A stretch of 36,943 nt of DNA from Bacteroides sp. (lineage in GTDB: Bacteria > Bacteroidota > Bacteroidia > Bacteroidales > Muribaculaceae): positions 1 to 36,943 of the forward strand of contig JAAVDJ010000044.1 in the NCBI GenBank assembly GCA_014801875.1, given 5' to 3'. The first letter of the stretch is position 1. Every line of letters begins with the position of its first letter. The notes beneath the pieces are model-generated. The model made no database searches, was not told where the DNA came from, and saw nothing but the letters and a program-made list of their open reading frames with translations. Positions 25,837 through 33,239 of the stretch are shown here, piece by piece. Both the position numbers and the translations under genes were made by a program.

Positions 25837-26251
25837 AAAGCGCTCTTACGGCCAGCTCATACCCTTTCATGCCGAAACCGCACAGCATACTCTTGCAGAC
25901 GGGGGCAGTGACGGATTTGTGTCTGAATTCGTCTCGTGCATGTATATTGGAGATGTGTACCTCCACCACCGGCAACTGTATCGAGGAGATGGCGTCGGCG
26001 ATGGCGTAGGAATAGTGGGCGTAAGCTCCGGGGTTGATGACGATTCCGGTACACTCCGGGCAGTCATAACCCAATTCGTGGATTTTGTCGATTATTGCCC
26101 CTTCGGAATTGCTTTGGAAATATTCTATATCCAGCTCAGGGAAGGCGGCTCTGAGGTGTTGCAGATAATCCTCGAAAGAAGTGGAGCCGTAAATCTCGGG
26201 TTGGCGACGGCCGAGCAGATTGAGGTTCGGCCCATTGATTATACAGATCAT
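25826..26251 (-). CDS. aroQ: Type II 3-dehydroquinate dehydratase
   Basis: Converts 3-dehydroquinate to 3-dehydroshikimate in the shikimate pathway. The 141-residue length and motifs are those of the dodecameric type II enzyme: INGPNLNLLGRRQPEIYG (5-22, with the essential arginine and tyrosine), QSNSEGAIIDKIH, NPGAYAHYS, and VEVHISNIHARDEFR containing the catalytic histidine. The start is fixed by the N-terminal motif. It lies downstream of the tRNA-Asp terminator; no consensus promoter is obvious in the 30 bases between, so it may depend on read-through. Confidence 0.96.
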   Translation of the reverse strand: MICIINGPNLNLLGRRQPEIYGSTSFEDYLQHLRAAFPELDIEYFQSNSEGAIIDKIHELGYDCPECTGIVINPGAYAHYSYAIADAISSIQLPVVEVHISNIHARDEFRHKSVTAPVCKSMLCGFGMKGYELAVRALYGN

Positions 26252-26278
26252 ATAAGTAAGTGTAGGTATTTAAACACG

Positions 26279-26320
26279 AAAAAAGAGCAGCAGGAAACCT
26301 AAGTTTACGCTGCTGCTCTT
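26279..26320 (-). terminator. Terminator after tRNA-Asp
   Basis: On the minus strand an 11-bp perfect stem (26310-26320 with 26283-26293, AAGAGCAGCAG/CTGCTGCTCTT) is followed by T residues. It lies between tRNA-Asp and aroQ and could act as a full terminator or partial attenuator. Confidence 0.85.
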
Positions 26321-26333
26321 CCTCTCTCCTCGG

Positions 26334-26407
26334 CGGTATGGACGGGACTCGAACCCGCGACCCCATGCGTGACAGGCATGTATTCTAACCAGCTGAACTA
26401 CCACACC
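26334..26407 (-). tRNA. tRNA-Asp (GTC)
   Basis: The minus strand folds as a complete cloverleaf: acceptor GGTGTGG/CCATACC with one G-T pair, D arm with AGCTGGTTAG, anticodon stem CATGC/GCATG around CTGTCAC giving anticodon GTC, and T arm GCGGGTTCGAGTCCCGT. The discriminator is G. The 3' CCA is not encoded (CCG follows). Confidence 0.96.
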
Positions 26408-26470
26408 AGGATTGTTATTTTTGCTTTCGTTTGTTTCTCGGTGACCACCGTTTGTTTCCCGATTGCGATG

Positions 26471-26502
26471 CAAAGTTACGACGTTTTTTTATTCTGTGCA
26501 AG
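26471..26502 (-). promoter_or_regulatory. Promoter for tRNA-Asp
   Basis: On the minus strand TAACTTTG (26471-26478) has CTTG (26499-26502) 20 bases upstream, a three-of-four -33 box. Transcription would begin about 58 bases before the tRNA. The -7 region shares the 14-base context GTCGTAACTTTGCA with the tRNA-Pro promoter. Confidence 0.65.
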
Positions 26503-26730
26503 TGTTTGAGCAAAAAAAATTCAAAAAAAATTTCATTTTATTATTAATATATTGAAAATCAGAGATAAAATTTTTTAATTTTTTTTGCTCAAAATTGCTT
26601 GTTTTCCTCCCGAATCGTCAAAAATCGAGCTCCTACGGAGGGTACCTCTCCCTTTCTTTTCCGAATTTTTATCCCTCCATTTCTCCAAATAGGGCACAAA
26701 AAGCTTCTCGTTACCCTTCCCGAATACGAA
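26503..26730. other. AT-rich spacer without recognised gene
   Basis: The first 90 bases are almost pure A/T with long A and T runs. The rest is pyrimidine-rich with short ATTT/CCGAA motifs. I see no credible coding frame: the frames crossing it on both strands are low-complexity and run into the repeat units. Confidence 0.6.
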
Positions 26731-26770
26731 ATTTCCTTCCGAAAAAATGAATTTCCTTCCGAAAAAATGA
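26731..26770 (+). repeat. 20-bp tandem duplication
   Basis: ATTTCCTTCCGAAAAAATGA occurs twice head to tail with no mismatch (26731-26750 and 26751-26770). A diverged third version, CCATCCGAAAAAAATGA, is seen at 26946-26962 in front of unit R3. Confidence 0.9.
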
Positions 26771-26802
26771 CTCCCCATAAAAAATAGCACCCCACCGAAT
26801 AA

Positions 26803-26849
26803 GGTACCCAGGGCATTCGCCGAATGCCCGGACGCAGCAAAAAGGTAAC
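26803..26849 (+). repeat. Palindromic repeat unit R1
   Basis: First copy of a 46-47-bp unit that begins GGTACCC, contains the perfect palindrome GGGCATTCGCCGAATGCCC (26811-26829), and ends AAAAAGGTAAC. It is preceded by CCCCACCGAATAA, as is R3. The flanking hairpins found with the copies near 35000 and 36450 are missing here. Confidence 0.92.
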
Positions 26850-26880
26850 ATCTCATTCCGGAAGAGAATGGTAAGCGTCA

Positions 26881-26915
26881 TTGCCCGGGCATTCGGCGAA
26901 TGCCCTTGGTACCCT
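26881..26915 (-). repeat. Palindromic repeat unit R2 (inverted, partial)
   Basis: This copy is in opposite orientation to R1 and R3. The palindrome and the GGTACC side are kept with one change, but the AAGCAAAAGG side has diverged. It lies between R1 and R3, between the two tRNA genes. Confidence 0.85.
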
Positions 26916-26977
26916 ATTTATCGCTGCCAAAATCTTCTCCGTTCCCCATCCGAAAAAAATGAGTCCCCACCGAATAA

Positions 26978-27024
26978 GGTACCCAGGGCATTCGCCGAAT
27001 GCCCGGACGAAGCAAAAATGTAAT
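26978..27024 (+). repeat. Palindromic repeat unit R3
   Basis: The palindrome is intact (26986-27004), followed by GGACGAAGCAAAAATGTAA. It shares with R1 the upstream CCCCACCGAATAA and an earlier CCGAAAAAA(A)TGA block, so R1 and R3 look like a local duplication with a short insertion in R1. Confidence 0.9.
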
Positions 27025-27055
27025 CTCGGGTCTATAGTCTCGCACCTCGGGAGAT

Positions 27056-27095
27056 ACAAAAAAAGCGGCGAAGTCAATATTGACTTCGCCGCTTT
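27056..27095 (-). terminator. Terminator after tRNA-Pro
   Basis: On the minus strand a long stem (27080-27095 with 27062-27077, AAGCGGCGAAGTCAA type) closes a tiny loop and is followed by seven T residues. It starts 8 bases after the tRNA and is a very strong intrinsic terminator. Confidence 0.92.
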
Positions 27096-27102
27096 GCTCA
27101 GG

Positions 27103-27177
27103 TCGGGGTGACAAGATTCGAACTTGCGACCACACGCCCCCCAGACGCGTACTCTAACCGGGCTGAGCTACACCCCG
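27103..27177 (-). tRNA. tRNA-Pro (GGG)
   Basis: The minus strand gives CGGGGTG/CACCCCG acceptor arms, D arm AGCTCAGCCCGGTTAGAG, anticodon loop CTGGGGG (anticodon GGG after U33) and T arm GCAAGTTCGAATCTTGT with A as discriminator. No CCA is encoded. Reading the anticodon as TGG would leave C at position 33, so GGG is preferred. Confidence 0.94.
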
Positions 27178-27186
27178 TATAAATAA

Positions 27187-27279
27187 GCTTAATCAAGTCC
27201 AACCGGTATTCTTTGGGGGTGTCTCACATTTCGGAGACTGAATACTCTCGCTTTTCAGGCGGGGGCTCTTGATTAAAGC
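27187..27279 (-). ncRNA. Foldable leader RNA upstream of tRNA-Pro
   Basis: Between the tRNA-Pro promoter and the tRNA the minus strand can form a three-helix structure: P1 27268-27279 with 27187-27197 (one bulged base), P2 27240-27245 with 27206-27211 (GTATTC/GAATAC), and P3 27234-27238 with 27221-27225 (GTCTC/GAGAC). P1 starts about where transcription is predicted to begin. I do not recognise an RNA family. It could be a processed leader that guides 5' tRNA maturation, or a separate small RNA. Confidence 0.4.
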
Positions 27280-27283
27280 GTTG

Positions 27284-27315
27284 CAAAGTTACGACCATTT
27301 TTTCATTCCTGCAAA
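27284..27315 (-). promoter_or_regulatory. Promoter for tRNA-Pro (TTTG-N20-TAACTTTG)
   Basis: On the minus strand TTTG (27312-27315) and TAACTTTG (27284-27291) are spaced by 20 bases. It places the start about 100 bases upstream of tRNA-Pro. Confidence 0.8.
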
Positions 27316-27344
27316 TTTTTTGGCAAAAAATCGTGAAAAATTTG

Positions 27345-27352
27345 TAATTTTG
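27345..27352 (+). promoter_or_regulatory. Possible promoter -7 box (TAATTTTG) for the M48 protease
   Basis: TAATTTTG with TTTG at 27319-27322 (22 bases upstream) diverges from the tRNA-Pro promoter. It would give a 5' untranslated region of about 200 bases for the protease gene. The sequence 27360-27560 is AT-rich with no gene seen in it. Confidence 0.45.
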
Positions 27353-27563
27353 CACTCGAAAATGACGATTGACACCATTTTGACCGTTATTTTAGGTGAG
27401 ATTTATATGGGTTGAAGCCGTTACGCTTCATTAATTTCCCTTTGACTTTTACCATTTATAAAGTCTTATTGATTTAATGAAGTTTATTCTCTTCTCCTAT
27501 TAATAAGGATTAATACGGACTTATACTGACGAAACTAAAAAAATAATAATTTTTAATTCTTAC

Positions 27564-28370
27564 ATGATGAAAAAGATTTTCATTGTTGCAGCGCTTTTCC
27601 TCGTTTCCGCCGTTTGCGGTGTGGAGGCTAACGCTCAGTTCAAACTCGGTAAAGCTATCAACGCTGCCGCTAAAGGTGCGCAGGCTCTGACTCTTACTGA
27701 CGACCAGATGGCCGCTTATGTTAAGGAGGCTGTCGACTGGATGGACAAGAATAACCCCGTCCCCGGTGAGGATGATCCCTACACACAGCGCCTCCGCCGT
27801 CTCACCGCCGACCTTAAGGACGTAGACGGAATTCCCCTTAATTTCAAGGTCTATGATGTGATTGATGTTAACGCTTTCGCTTGTCCCGATGGGAGTGTGC
27901 GCGTTTTCTCTTCCCTTATGGATATTATGGACGACGATGAGCTCCTCGGTGTGATTGGACACGAAATCGGCCACGTTGGTCTTCGTCATTCCAAGAAGGC
28001 GTTCAAGCAGGAACTCCTCACAGGTGCTCTCCGTGATGGTGTCGCTGCTACCGGTGGCACTGCTGCAGCCCTCTCAGAGTCTGCCCTCGGCGACATGGGT
28101 CAGGCGCTCGTTGGCGCTAAGTTCTCTCAGAAACAGGAGAAGGAAGCCGACATGTATGGGTATGAATTCCTCAAGAAGAATGGCAAAAACCCTTGGGGCA
28201 TGGTGATGTCATTTGAGAAACTCATGGAGCTTGAAGGCAGCGGCAACAAGAAGAGCAGCTGGAGCGAGAAGATGTTCTCCTCTCATCCCGAGACTCAGGA
28301 CCGCATCAAGAAGCTCAGCGAGCGTGCCGAGAAAGAAGGTATCGCCCGCCCCGAAAAGAAAGCCGAGTAA
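27564..28370 (+). CDS. Secreted M48 family metalloprotease
   Basis: A 268-residue zinc peptidase. An N-terminal signal peptide (KKIFIVAALFLVSAV, cleavage near ANAQ at about 24) sends it to the periplasm; no lipobox is seen. The zinc motif is HEIGH (133-137), with the third ligand E194 in QEKEADMYGYEF. VNAFACPDGSVRVFSSLMD just before the motif is typical of the M48C/BepA-LoiP group, which cleaves misfolded or envelope proteins. A charged C-terminal tail ends at a strong terminator. The gene uses a restricted codon set like pckA, suggesting high expression. ATG at 27564 or 27567. Confidence 0.92.
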   Translation: MMKKIFIVAALFLVSAVCGVEANAQFKLGKAINAAAKGAQALTLTDDQMAAYVKEAVDWMDKNNPVPGEDDPYTQRLRRLTADLKDVDGIPLNFKVYDVIDVNAFACPDGSVRVFSSLMDIMDDDELLGVIGHEIGHVGLRHSKKAFKQELLTGALRDGVAATGGTAAALSESALGDMGQALVGAKFSQKQEKEADMYGYEFLKKNGKNPWGMVMSFEKLMELEGSGNKKSSWSEKMFSSHPETQDRIKKLSERAEKEGIARPEKKAE

Positions 28371-28394
28371 TCCCCATCACCCGCGCAATGCAAA

Positions 28395-28432
28395 TAAAAA
28401 AAGGCAAAGACCGACGGTCTTTGCCTTTTTTT
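28395..28432 (+). terminator. Terminator after the M48 protease (bidirectional shape)
   Basis: AAGGCAAAGACC (28401-28412) pairs with GGTCTTTGCCTT (28416-28427) and is followed by a T run; an A run precedes it, so it could also stop the convergent amylase transcript. The stem closely resembles that after pckA. Confidence 0.92.
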
Positions 28433-28498
28433 ATTGCCGCGCCCATGCGAGAGTTCTGTGGTGCGCGCGGAGCGCGTATATGTGCTTTAGCCCTTGTA

Positions 28499-28531
28499 GC
28501 GCGAAGCTCGTTCAAGCCGCGGCTATGCCGC
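28499..28531 (+). repeat. 33-bp GC-rich hairpin repeat, copy 1
   Basis: This sequence starts GCGCGAAGCTCG and contains a CCGCGGC-TATG-CCGCG hairpin. It matches 36623-36655 at 30 of 33 positions. It lies between the protease terminator and the convergent amylase stop codon; the surrounding 28433-28543 is GC-rich and has no gene. Confidence 0.85.
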
Positions 28532-28543
28532 GAATCCTCGCGT

Positions 28544-29968
28544 CTATTTTACGAAGACGAGGTATTCCCCCGGCTGAAGCTCGCTCGGAAGCGCTGCTTC
28601 CGCCCCGGTGAACAGATTTACGAGCCCCTTCACATCCGGTGTCTTGTCGCTGAAATTGACAGCCTGCTTCTCTTTACCGAGGTTGGTCAGTACGACTACC
28701 TTCGAACCATCCTTCTCACGTGAGAACACGTAGAGATCGTCGCTCCCGGCTGCATACTTCACCATCTCGCCACCCTCTTCTCCGGCTGCCAACGCCTTCT
28801 GGCTGTGCTTCATCCCGTTGAGAGTCTGATAGAAGGTGAAATAGTCGTTTCTCGGTTCCCACTGAGGCGCCTTATCCTTCTCGAAGAACTCAAACGCACG
28901 GTTCATACCGGTCTCCTGACCCGTATAGATCAAAGGCATACCTGGGAGAGTGTAGGAGAGCACCGCGAATGCGCCGGTAAGATTCCCCAGACGGTCAAAC
29001 TCTGTCCCTTCCCACGAGTTGAGGTCATGGTTTGTCACCATGTTCATCAGATAAGTATCCTTCGGATAATCCTTAGCCTGAACGGCCAACAGACTATCAA
29101 TGGCCGCAGCGTGTTTAACGGGGAAGGTCTTGATTTTGCCCTCCTTATCCTTGAAGGTGTACTGTCCTGAAGTAGCTGCTATCTCGCTGAACAGATCTTT
29201 CATCGGCCAGTTGTAACCCATGTCGAACCCATTCTTCTGAAGTTCGGGCTTACTTGCCTCGGCAAGCATGAAGATATCCTTCTTCGCTCCCTCAAGCTGC
29301 GGACGAGCCTCATCCCAGAAATCTGTAGGCACTTCCATCGCCACGTCGCAACGGAAGCCATCCACATCAACATCGGTCAGCCAGAACTTCATTGCGTCGA
29401 TCATACCCTTGCGCATCTCGGGATTGGAATAGTCAAACACATAGACATCTGTCCAGTCGTAGACACCCATCATGTTGCCCAATGAATCTTTCTCATACCA
29501 GTCGGCATGTTCCTTCACCCATTTGTTGTCGCGTCCGCTGTGATTGGGCACCCAGTCGAGGATTACCTTCATACCCTTGCTGTGGGCATCTTTCACAACC
29601 TCCTTAAACTGCTCTATGGTGCCGAACTCCGGATTGAAGTCCGTGTAATCTTTCACGGCATAATAGCTGCCGAGTGTGCCTTTCCTGCCATCTTCGCTGA
29701 TAGGGAAGATAGGCATGAACCATAGGATATCGACCCCTAATTCCTTCAGGCGCGGAAGTTCACGCTGGAAAGAAGTGATGTTTCCGGAGTCGGAATACTG
29801 ACGGAGGTTCACCTCATAAATCACGGCATTGCGGCTCCACTCCGGATGCTGCACATTTGTGTAAGTAGAATCACGGTCTGACGCATCGGCGGCACCTGTC
29901 CCTTTTGCGCCACAGGCTGAGAGAGCCAGAAGCCCCGCAATTCCTAAGGCTGGAATAATCTTTTTCAT
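28544..29968 (-). CDS. GH13 alpha-amylase family lipoprotein
   Basis: A 474-residue alpha-glucan hydrolase or transferase. The signal ends in lipobox LSAC with lipidated C19, so it is anchored in the periplasm or outer membrane; no strong acidic lipoprotein-export signal follows the cysteine. The (beta/alpha)8 barrel has region I DWVPNHSG (138-145), the nucleophile D208 in GFRCDVA, the acid/base E237 in MLAEASK, and D315 in TNHDLNSWEG. A C-terminal beta domain follows from about 395. It lies downstream of leuA on the same strand, across a CTGGGAG-rich spacer, and no consensus promoter is seen in front of it. The exact glucan linkage is not decided. Confidence 0.93.
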   Translation of the reverse strand: MKKIIPALGIAGLLALSACGAKGTGAADASDRDSTYTNVQHPEWSRNAVIYEVNLRQYSDSGNITSFQRELPRLKELGVDILWFMPIFPISEDGRKGTLGSYYAVKDYTDFNPEFGTIEQFKEVVKDAHSKGMKVILDWVPNHSGRDNKWVKEHADWYEKDSLGNMMGVYDWTDVYVFDYSNPEMRKGMIDAMKFWLTDVDVDGFRCDVAMEVPTDFWDEARPQLEGAKKDIFMLAEASKPELQKNGFDMGYNWPMKDLFSEIAATSGQYTFKDKEGKIKTFPVKHAAAIDSLLAVQAKDYPKDTYLMNMVTNHDLNSWEGTEFDRLGNLTGAFAVLSYTLPGMPLIYTGQETGMNRAFEFFEKDKAPQWEPRNDYFTFYQTLNGMKHSQKALAAGEEGGEMVKYAAGSDDLYVFSREKDGSKVVVLTNLGKEKQAVNFSDKTPDVKGLVNLFTGAEAALPSELQPGEYLVFVK

Positions 29969-30017
29969 GATAATTCGGGATAATAAGATATTAAATATTA
30001 ATTGATGAGTTGTGTCT

Positions 30018-30160
30018 GAGAGCTGGGAGGGCTGGGAGAGCTGGGAGTCCTGAGAGCTTTGGGAGGGCTGGGAGCTCTGAGAGCTTTGTGAGAGCTGAGA
30101 GCTCTGGGAGTTCTCCCAGTTCTCCCAGTCCTCCTAAAGCTCCCCAAAGCTCCCTAAAGC
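30018..30160. repeat. CTGGGAG-rich low-complexity spacer between leuA and amylase
   Basis: The first ~85 bases are purine-rich units of CTGGGAG/CTGAGAG, including a 27-bp tandem pair with three mismatches (30050-30076 and 30077-30103). The next ~50 bases are the complementary CTCCCAG type, so the whole can fold back. Bases 30111-30131 match 35092-35112 at 20 of 21 positions, and CTGGGAGGGC equals the outer end of the composite elements at 34929 and 36698. No gene is present. Confidence 0.8.
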
Positions 30161-30167
30161 CAAAAGC

Positions 30168-31661
30168 TTACACCGGGAATTTGTTGATGGCGTCGATAAA
30201 CGCCTCTGCTGACGCGGCGATGATGTCGGTGTTGGCCGAGAAGCCATAATAATGCTGCCCGTCATATTCTACCGTCATATGCACCTTGCCGATATCGTTG
30301 CTCCCCTTGTTGATGGCCTGGATAAGGAATTCCTTTACAAGCATCTGGCGACGGATTATCACCTTGATGGCGTTTATCGCTGCATCCACCGGACCGTTGC
30401 CTGACGCGGCCGCCTCGAATCTCTCCCCGGCTATCAGCAGACAGATTGATGCCACCGAACGTATACCCACACCCGATGAAACCTGAAGATAATCCAGCTT
30501 GATGCGGTGACCCTCACGGTGCTGCCCGGCAAGCATGAGCACGTCGTCATCCGAAATCTCCTTCTTGCGGTCGGCAAGTTTGAGGAATGCCTCATATGCC
30601 TTGTCAAGCGCCTCTTTGTCAAGGTCACACCCAAGCACGTGCAGACGATGCTTGAGAGCCGCACGCCCGGAGCGAGCCGTGAGCACGATGGAATTCTCGT
30701 CGATTCCCACATCTTTCGGGTCGATAATCTCGTAGCTCTCGCGGTTTTTCAACACGCCGTCCTGATGGATGCCGCTGGAATGGGCGAAGGCGTTGCGCCC
30801 GACTATCGCCTTGTTGGGCTGAACGGGCATATTCATCAGGCTCGACACGAGTTTGCTGATTCCTGTGATGCGGGTGGAGTTGATGTTGGTGTCTATGCCC
30901 AGCTCCTTATGCGAACGCAGCGTCATGACCACCTCCTCAAGCGAAGTGTTACCCGCACGCTCGCCGATACCGTTGATTGTCACCTCCGCCTGGCGTGCAC
31001 CTCCGCGTATGCCGCTGATGGTGTTGGCAGTGGCCATACCCAGGTCATTGTGGCAGTGGGTGGCGATGGTGACGTTGTGGATCCCGTCTACATGCTCCAT
31101 GAGATAGCGGATCTTCTCCTCAAACTCCCAGGGGAGGCAATACCCGGTGGTGTCGGGAATATTGACCACGGTCGCTCCCGCTTTCACCACAGCCTCTACC
31201 ACACGGGCGAGGTATTCGTTGTCCGTTCGCCCTGCGTCTTCGGCGTAAAACTGCACATCCTCAACGAATGATTTGGCATATTTCACCGCTCTTACGGCGC
31301 GCTCTATGATTTCCTCCCTGTTGGAGTTGAATTTATAGCGTATGTGGGAATCCGACGTTCCGATGCCGGTGTGTATTCTCTTGTGTTTGGCATATTTGAG
31401 GGCATCTGCCGCTACGCGGATATCATTCTCTACCGCACGGGTCAGTGCGCATATCGTCGGCCATGTCACGGCCTTCGAAATCTCCTCTACCGATTTGAAG
31501 TCGCCCGGCGACGACACGGGAAAACCCGCTTCGATGACGTCTACCCCTAACTCCTCAAGGGCTTTCGCCACCTCGATTTTCTCTACTGTATTCAGCTGAC
31601 AGCCGGGCACCTGCTCGCCGTCGCGCAATGTTGTGTCAAATATAAATAATCTGTCGCTCAT
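30168..31661 (-). CDS. leuA: 2-isopropylmalate synthase
   Basis: Condenses acetyl-CoA with 2-oxoisovalerate, the first committed step of leucine synthesis. The 497-residue protein has [10 protein letters not shown] (8-17, metal and catalytic residues), the metal histidines H202 and H204 in HCHNDLG, and a C-terminal LeuA dimerisation/allosteric domain (from about 390; [16 protein letters not shown]), so leucine feedback control is likely. The start is fixed by the closeness of DTTLRDGEQ to the N-terminus. A full consensus promoter ends only 7 bases before the ATG, suggesting a leaderless or nearly leaderless mRNA. leuB, leuC and leuD are not in the window. Citramalate synthase is a less likely reading. 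Confidence 0.94.
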   Translation of the reverse strand: MSDRLFIFDTTLRDGEQVPGCQLNTVEKIEVAKALEELGVDVIEAGFPVSSPGDFKSVEEISKAVTWPTICALTRAVENDIRVAADALKYAKHKRIHTGIGTSDSHIRYKFNSNREEIIERAVRAVKYAKSFVEDVQFYAEDAGRTDNEYLARVVEAVVKAGATVVNIPDTTGYCLPWEFEEKIRYLMEHVDGIHNVTIATHCHNDLGMATANTISGIRGGARQAEVTINGIGERAGNTSLEEVVMTLRSHKELGIDTNINSTRITGISKLVSSLMNMPVQPNKAIVGRNAFAHSSGIHQDGVLKNRESYEIIDPKDVGIDENSIVLTARSGRAALKHRLHVLGCDLDKEALDKAYEAFLKLADRKKEISDDDVLMLAGQHREGHRIKLDYLQVSSGVGIRSVASICLLIAGERFEAAASGNGPVDAAINAIKVIIRRQMLVKEFLIQAINKGSNDIGKVHMTVEYDGQHYYGFSANTDIIAASAEAFIDAINKFPV

Positions 31662-31668
31662 AATTCTG

Positions 31669-31700
31669 CAAATTTACGATTATTTTCTTTCCTCTACAAA
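31669..31700 (-). promoter_or_regulatory. Promoter for leuA (TTTG-N20-TAAATTTG)
   Basis: On the minus strand TTTG (31697-31700) and TAAATTTG (31669-31676) are spaced by 20 bases. The -33 box lies inside the last codons of the portal-like gene. Only seven bases separate the -7 box from the leuA ATG. Confidence 0.8.
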
Positions 31701-32957
31701 ATTTGTCTCGTTTATTTGCATGAGCGATGTCGTTTTATCCATCGCCTCCTTTATGAAGACCATGAATGTGTCCATTATGTCTGACAATGAGGTCATGGCG
31801 TTTTCAGTCTGCTGGCTGTAGAGGGTGCCGCTTATTTTCCCGTTGTCTACGTTCCCTTGGAGAGCACCGTTTACACCGCTCACATCTTCGAGCATCTTCA
31901 GCTGGATGTCAAGCAGTTCGCTGATGGCGAAATGGCTCCCCTGAGTAATCACCTGATGTGGCTCCGGCACACCGTCCTGATGCCGGTAGACTATCACTCC
32001 GTTCAGCTTCCCCCATTGTGCCGCCACGTCTTCAATATACTTCCCGTCTATCGCTCCCTCCGGGATGAGGAGCACCCCCTTCGCTGAGGCGCGGGTCACC
32101 CAGTCATACATGGTGATGAGCCGGTTGGTGTAACGTTGCTGGTCAAGCATATCTCCCACAAACGAATGTATCTCCCCGTCGATGAAGGGGTAGGCTTTGA
32201 AGATGTAAGGATGGCTGCCGTGAGGGTAGGGGGAGTCGCCGCTCCGGACCACCATCCCGTCTGACGTAAGGAAATAGTAGCGCCAGACGTCGCGAAGCCG
32301 CCATAGATGCTTGTGGCGTATGGGGCGTTTCTCCCTCCGCCATAGCTCCACCACTCTGAGCGTCTCCCCCTGACCTTTCGCCCCGGCTTCCCCGAAGAGG
32401 CGCAGGGCATTCTCATATTCCTTCTCCGTCCTTACGAAGGCATCGCAGAAATCCGTCAGACTGACATCGTGGAGCTGACCGACCGCATTCGCATCCTTTC
32501 CCGATGAGTCGCGTGTGTTGCTGTCGAAGAAGAAGGAGGAGGGACTGATTCCCTCACACCACACCCCCTCCTTCATCCCGCACTTTCCCTTTCGACATTT
32601 CGCCACGACCATACCCGAGATAAGAAACTCCTCCATGCATCGTGAGAAGAGTTCGTAGAGGGAGTTGTCGGCAGCAAGCCGGCGTGCCGCGCCGCTCCAG
32701 TCTTCCATCGTCTCGGCCAGGCGCCGGCGGAAGACACCCATGACGTTCCTCACGATGCGCCGTATCAGATTGTTCTGCAGGGGAATCTGCCCCTGAGCCG
32801 TGATGTAGTCGCGTTCACGTATGAAAGTGTTTCCCACCAATATCTTATCCTCCCATTGCCGTCCGTAGGTATAATTTTTGTTCCGCTCTCTTTCAGTGCG
32901 GAAATCGGCGAGGCCGCTCCAGGCCTCGACAGCTTCTGAAATCAATGATTTTGCCAT
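31680..32957 (-). CDS. Orphan phage portal-like protein
   Basis: A 425-residue protein resembling P22-type portal proteins of Bacteroidota prophages. Recognisable parts are YTYGRQWEDKI, then RDYITAQGQIPLQNNLIRRI with NVMGVFR (about 53-80), a SGMVVAKCRKGKCG loop, a WCEGISPSSFFFDSNTRD strand pair, and the C-terminal stem/wing-like LDIQLKMLEDVSGVNGALQG (about 348-367). In phages this dodecamer forms the DNA channel of the capsid. No terminase, capsid or tail gene is nearby; the neighbours are leuA and pckA. It is an uninterrupted frame with a -7 box TAACTTTG at 32991-32998, so it may be a kept, domesticated gene rather than a decaying remnant. The assignment rests on sequence pattern only. Confidence 0.65.
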   Translation of the reverse strand: MAKSLISEAVEAWSGLADFRTERERNKNYTYGRQWEDKILVGNTFIRERDYITAQGQIPLQNNLIRRIVRNVMGVFRRRLAETMEDWSGAARRLAADNSLYELFSRCMEEFLISGMVVAKCRKGKCGMKEGVWCEGISPSSFFFDSNTRDSSGKDANAVGQLHDVSLTDFCDAFVRTEKEYENALRLFGEAGAKGQGETLRVVELWRREKRPIRHKHLWRLRDVWRYYFLTSDGMVVRSGDSPYPHGSHPYIFKAYPFIDGEIHSFVGDMLDQQRYTNRLITMYDWVTRASAKGVLLIPEGAIDGKYIEDVAAQWGKLNGVIVYRHQDGVPEPHQVITQGSHFAISELLDIQLKMLEDVSGVNGALQGNVDNGKISGTLYSQQTENAMTSLSDIMDTFMVFIKEAMDKTTSLMQINETNFVEERK

Positions 32958-32990
32958 CTTTTTTCTATTTGTTCGTTGGGGTCATAATGG

Positions 32991-32998
32991 CAAAGTTA
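32991..32998 (-). promoter_or_regulatory. Possible -7 box (TAACTTTG) for the portal-like gene
   Basis: On the minus strand TAACTTTG lies 33 bases before the ATG at 32957. No TTTG is seen at the -33 distance. The remaining intergenic DNA up to 33132 has no recognised gene. Confidence 0.45.
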
Positions 32999-33132
32999 GG
33001 GAGCCTTGCGGGGCGGGGCGCGATAACCTGCCTCTTACATCATGAGGCGCTTAAACAGCGTGATTTGCACATTTTAACACTAATTACAGAAAAAATTCAG
33101 CAATCAATTATCCATTATCAAATATTTTAATT

Positions 33133-33140
33133 AATTTTGC
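33133..33140 (+). promoter_or_regulatory. Possible -7 box (TAATTTTG) for pckA
   Basis: TAATTTTG fits TAnnTTTG and lies 99 bases before the pckA ATG. A matching -33 box is not evident. The 5' untranslated region would be about 90 bases and AT-rich. Confidence 0.5.
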
Positions 33141-33239
33141 AGTGATAAAGCGGCAGTTGAGTGTTATAGTGATATATCCTCTCCCGTTAATCCAAAATAA
33201 GACAATTTTAACCCAATTATAAAATTTATTCTATTATTT

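Noticed and set aside
26575-27135. Several 70-90 codon frames between the tRNA genes
   Set aside because: They translate the palindromic units (the same short peptide recurs in frames at 34918 and 36418) and low-complexity DNA; no start context or family match.
31680-32957. Active prophage
   Set aside because: Only a portal-like gene is present; no terminase, capsid, tail, lysis or attachment sites are seen around it.
32945-33130. 61-codon plus-strand frame before pckA
   Set aside because: It crosses the start of the portal-like gene and its possible promoter, has no start signal and no recognisable sequence.
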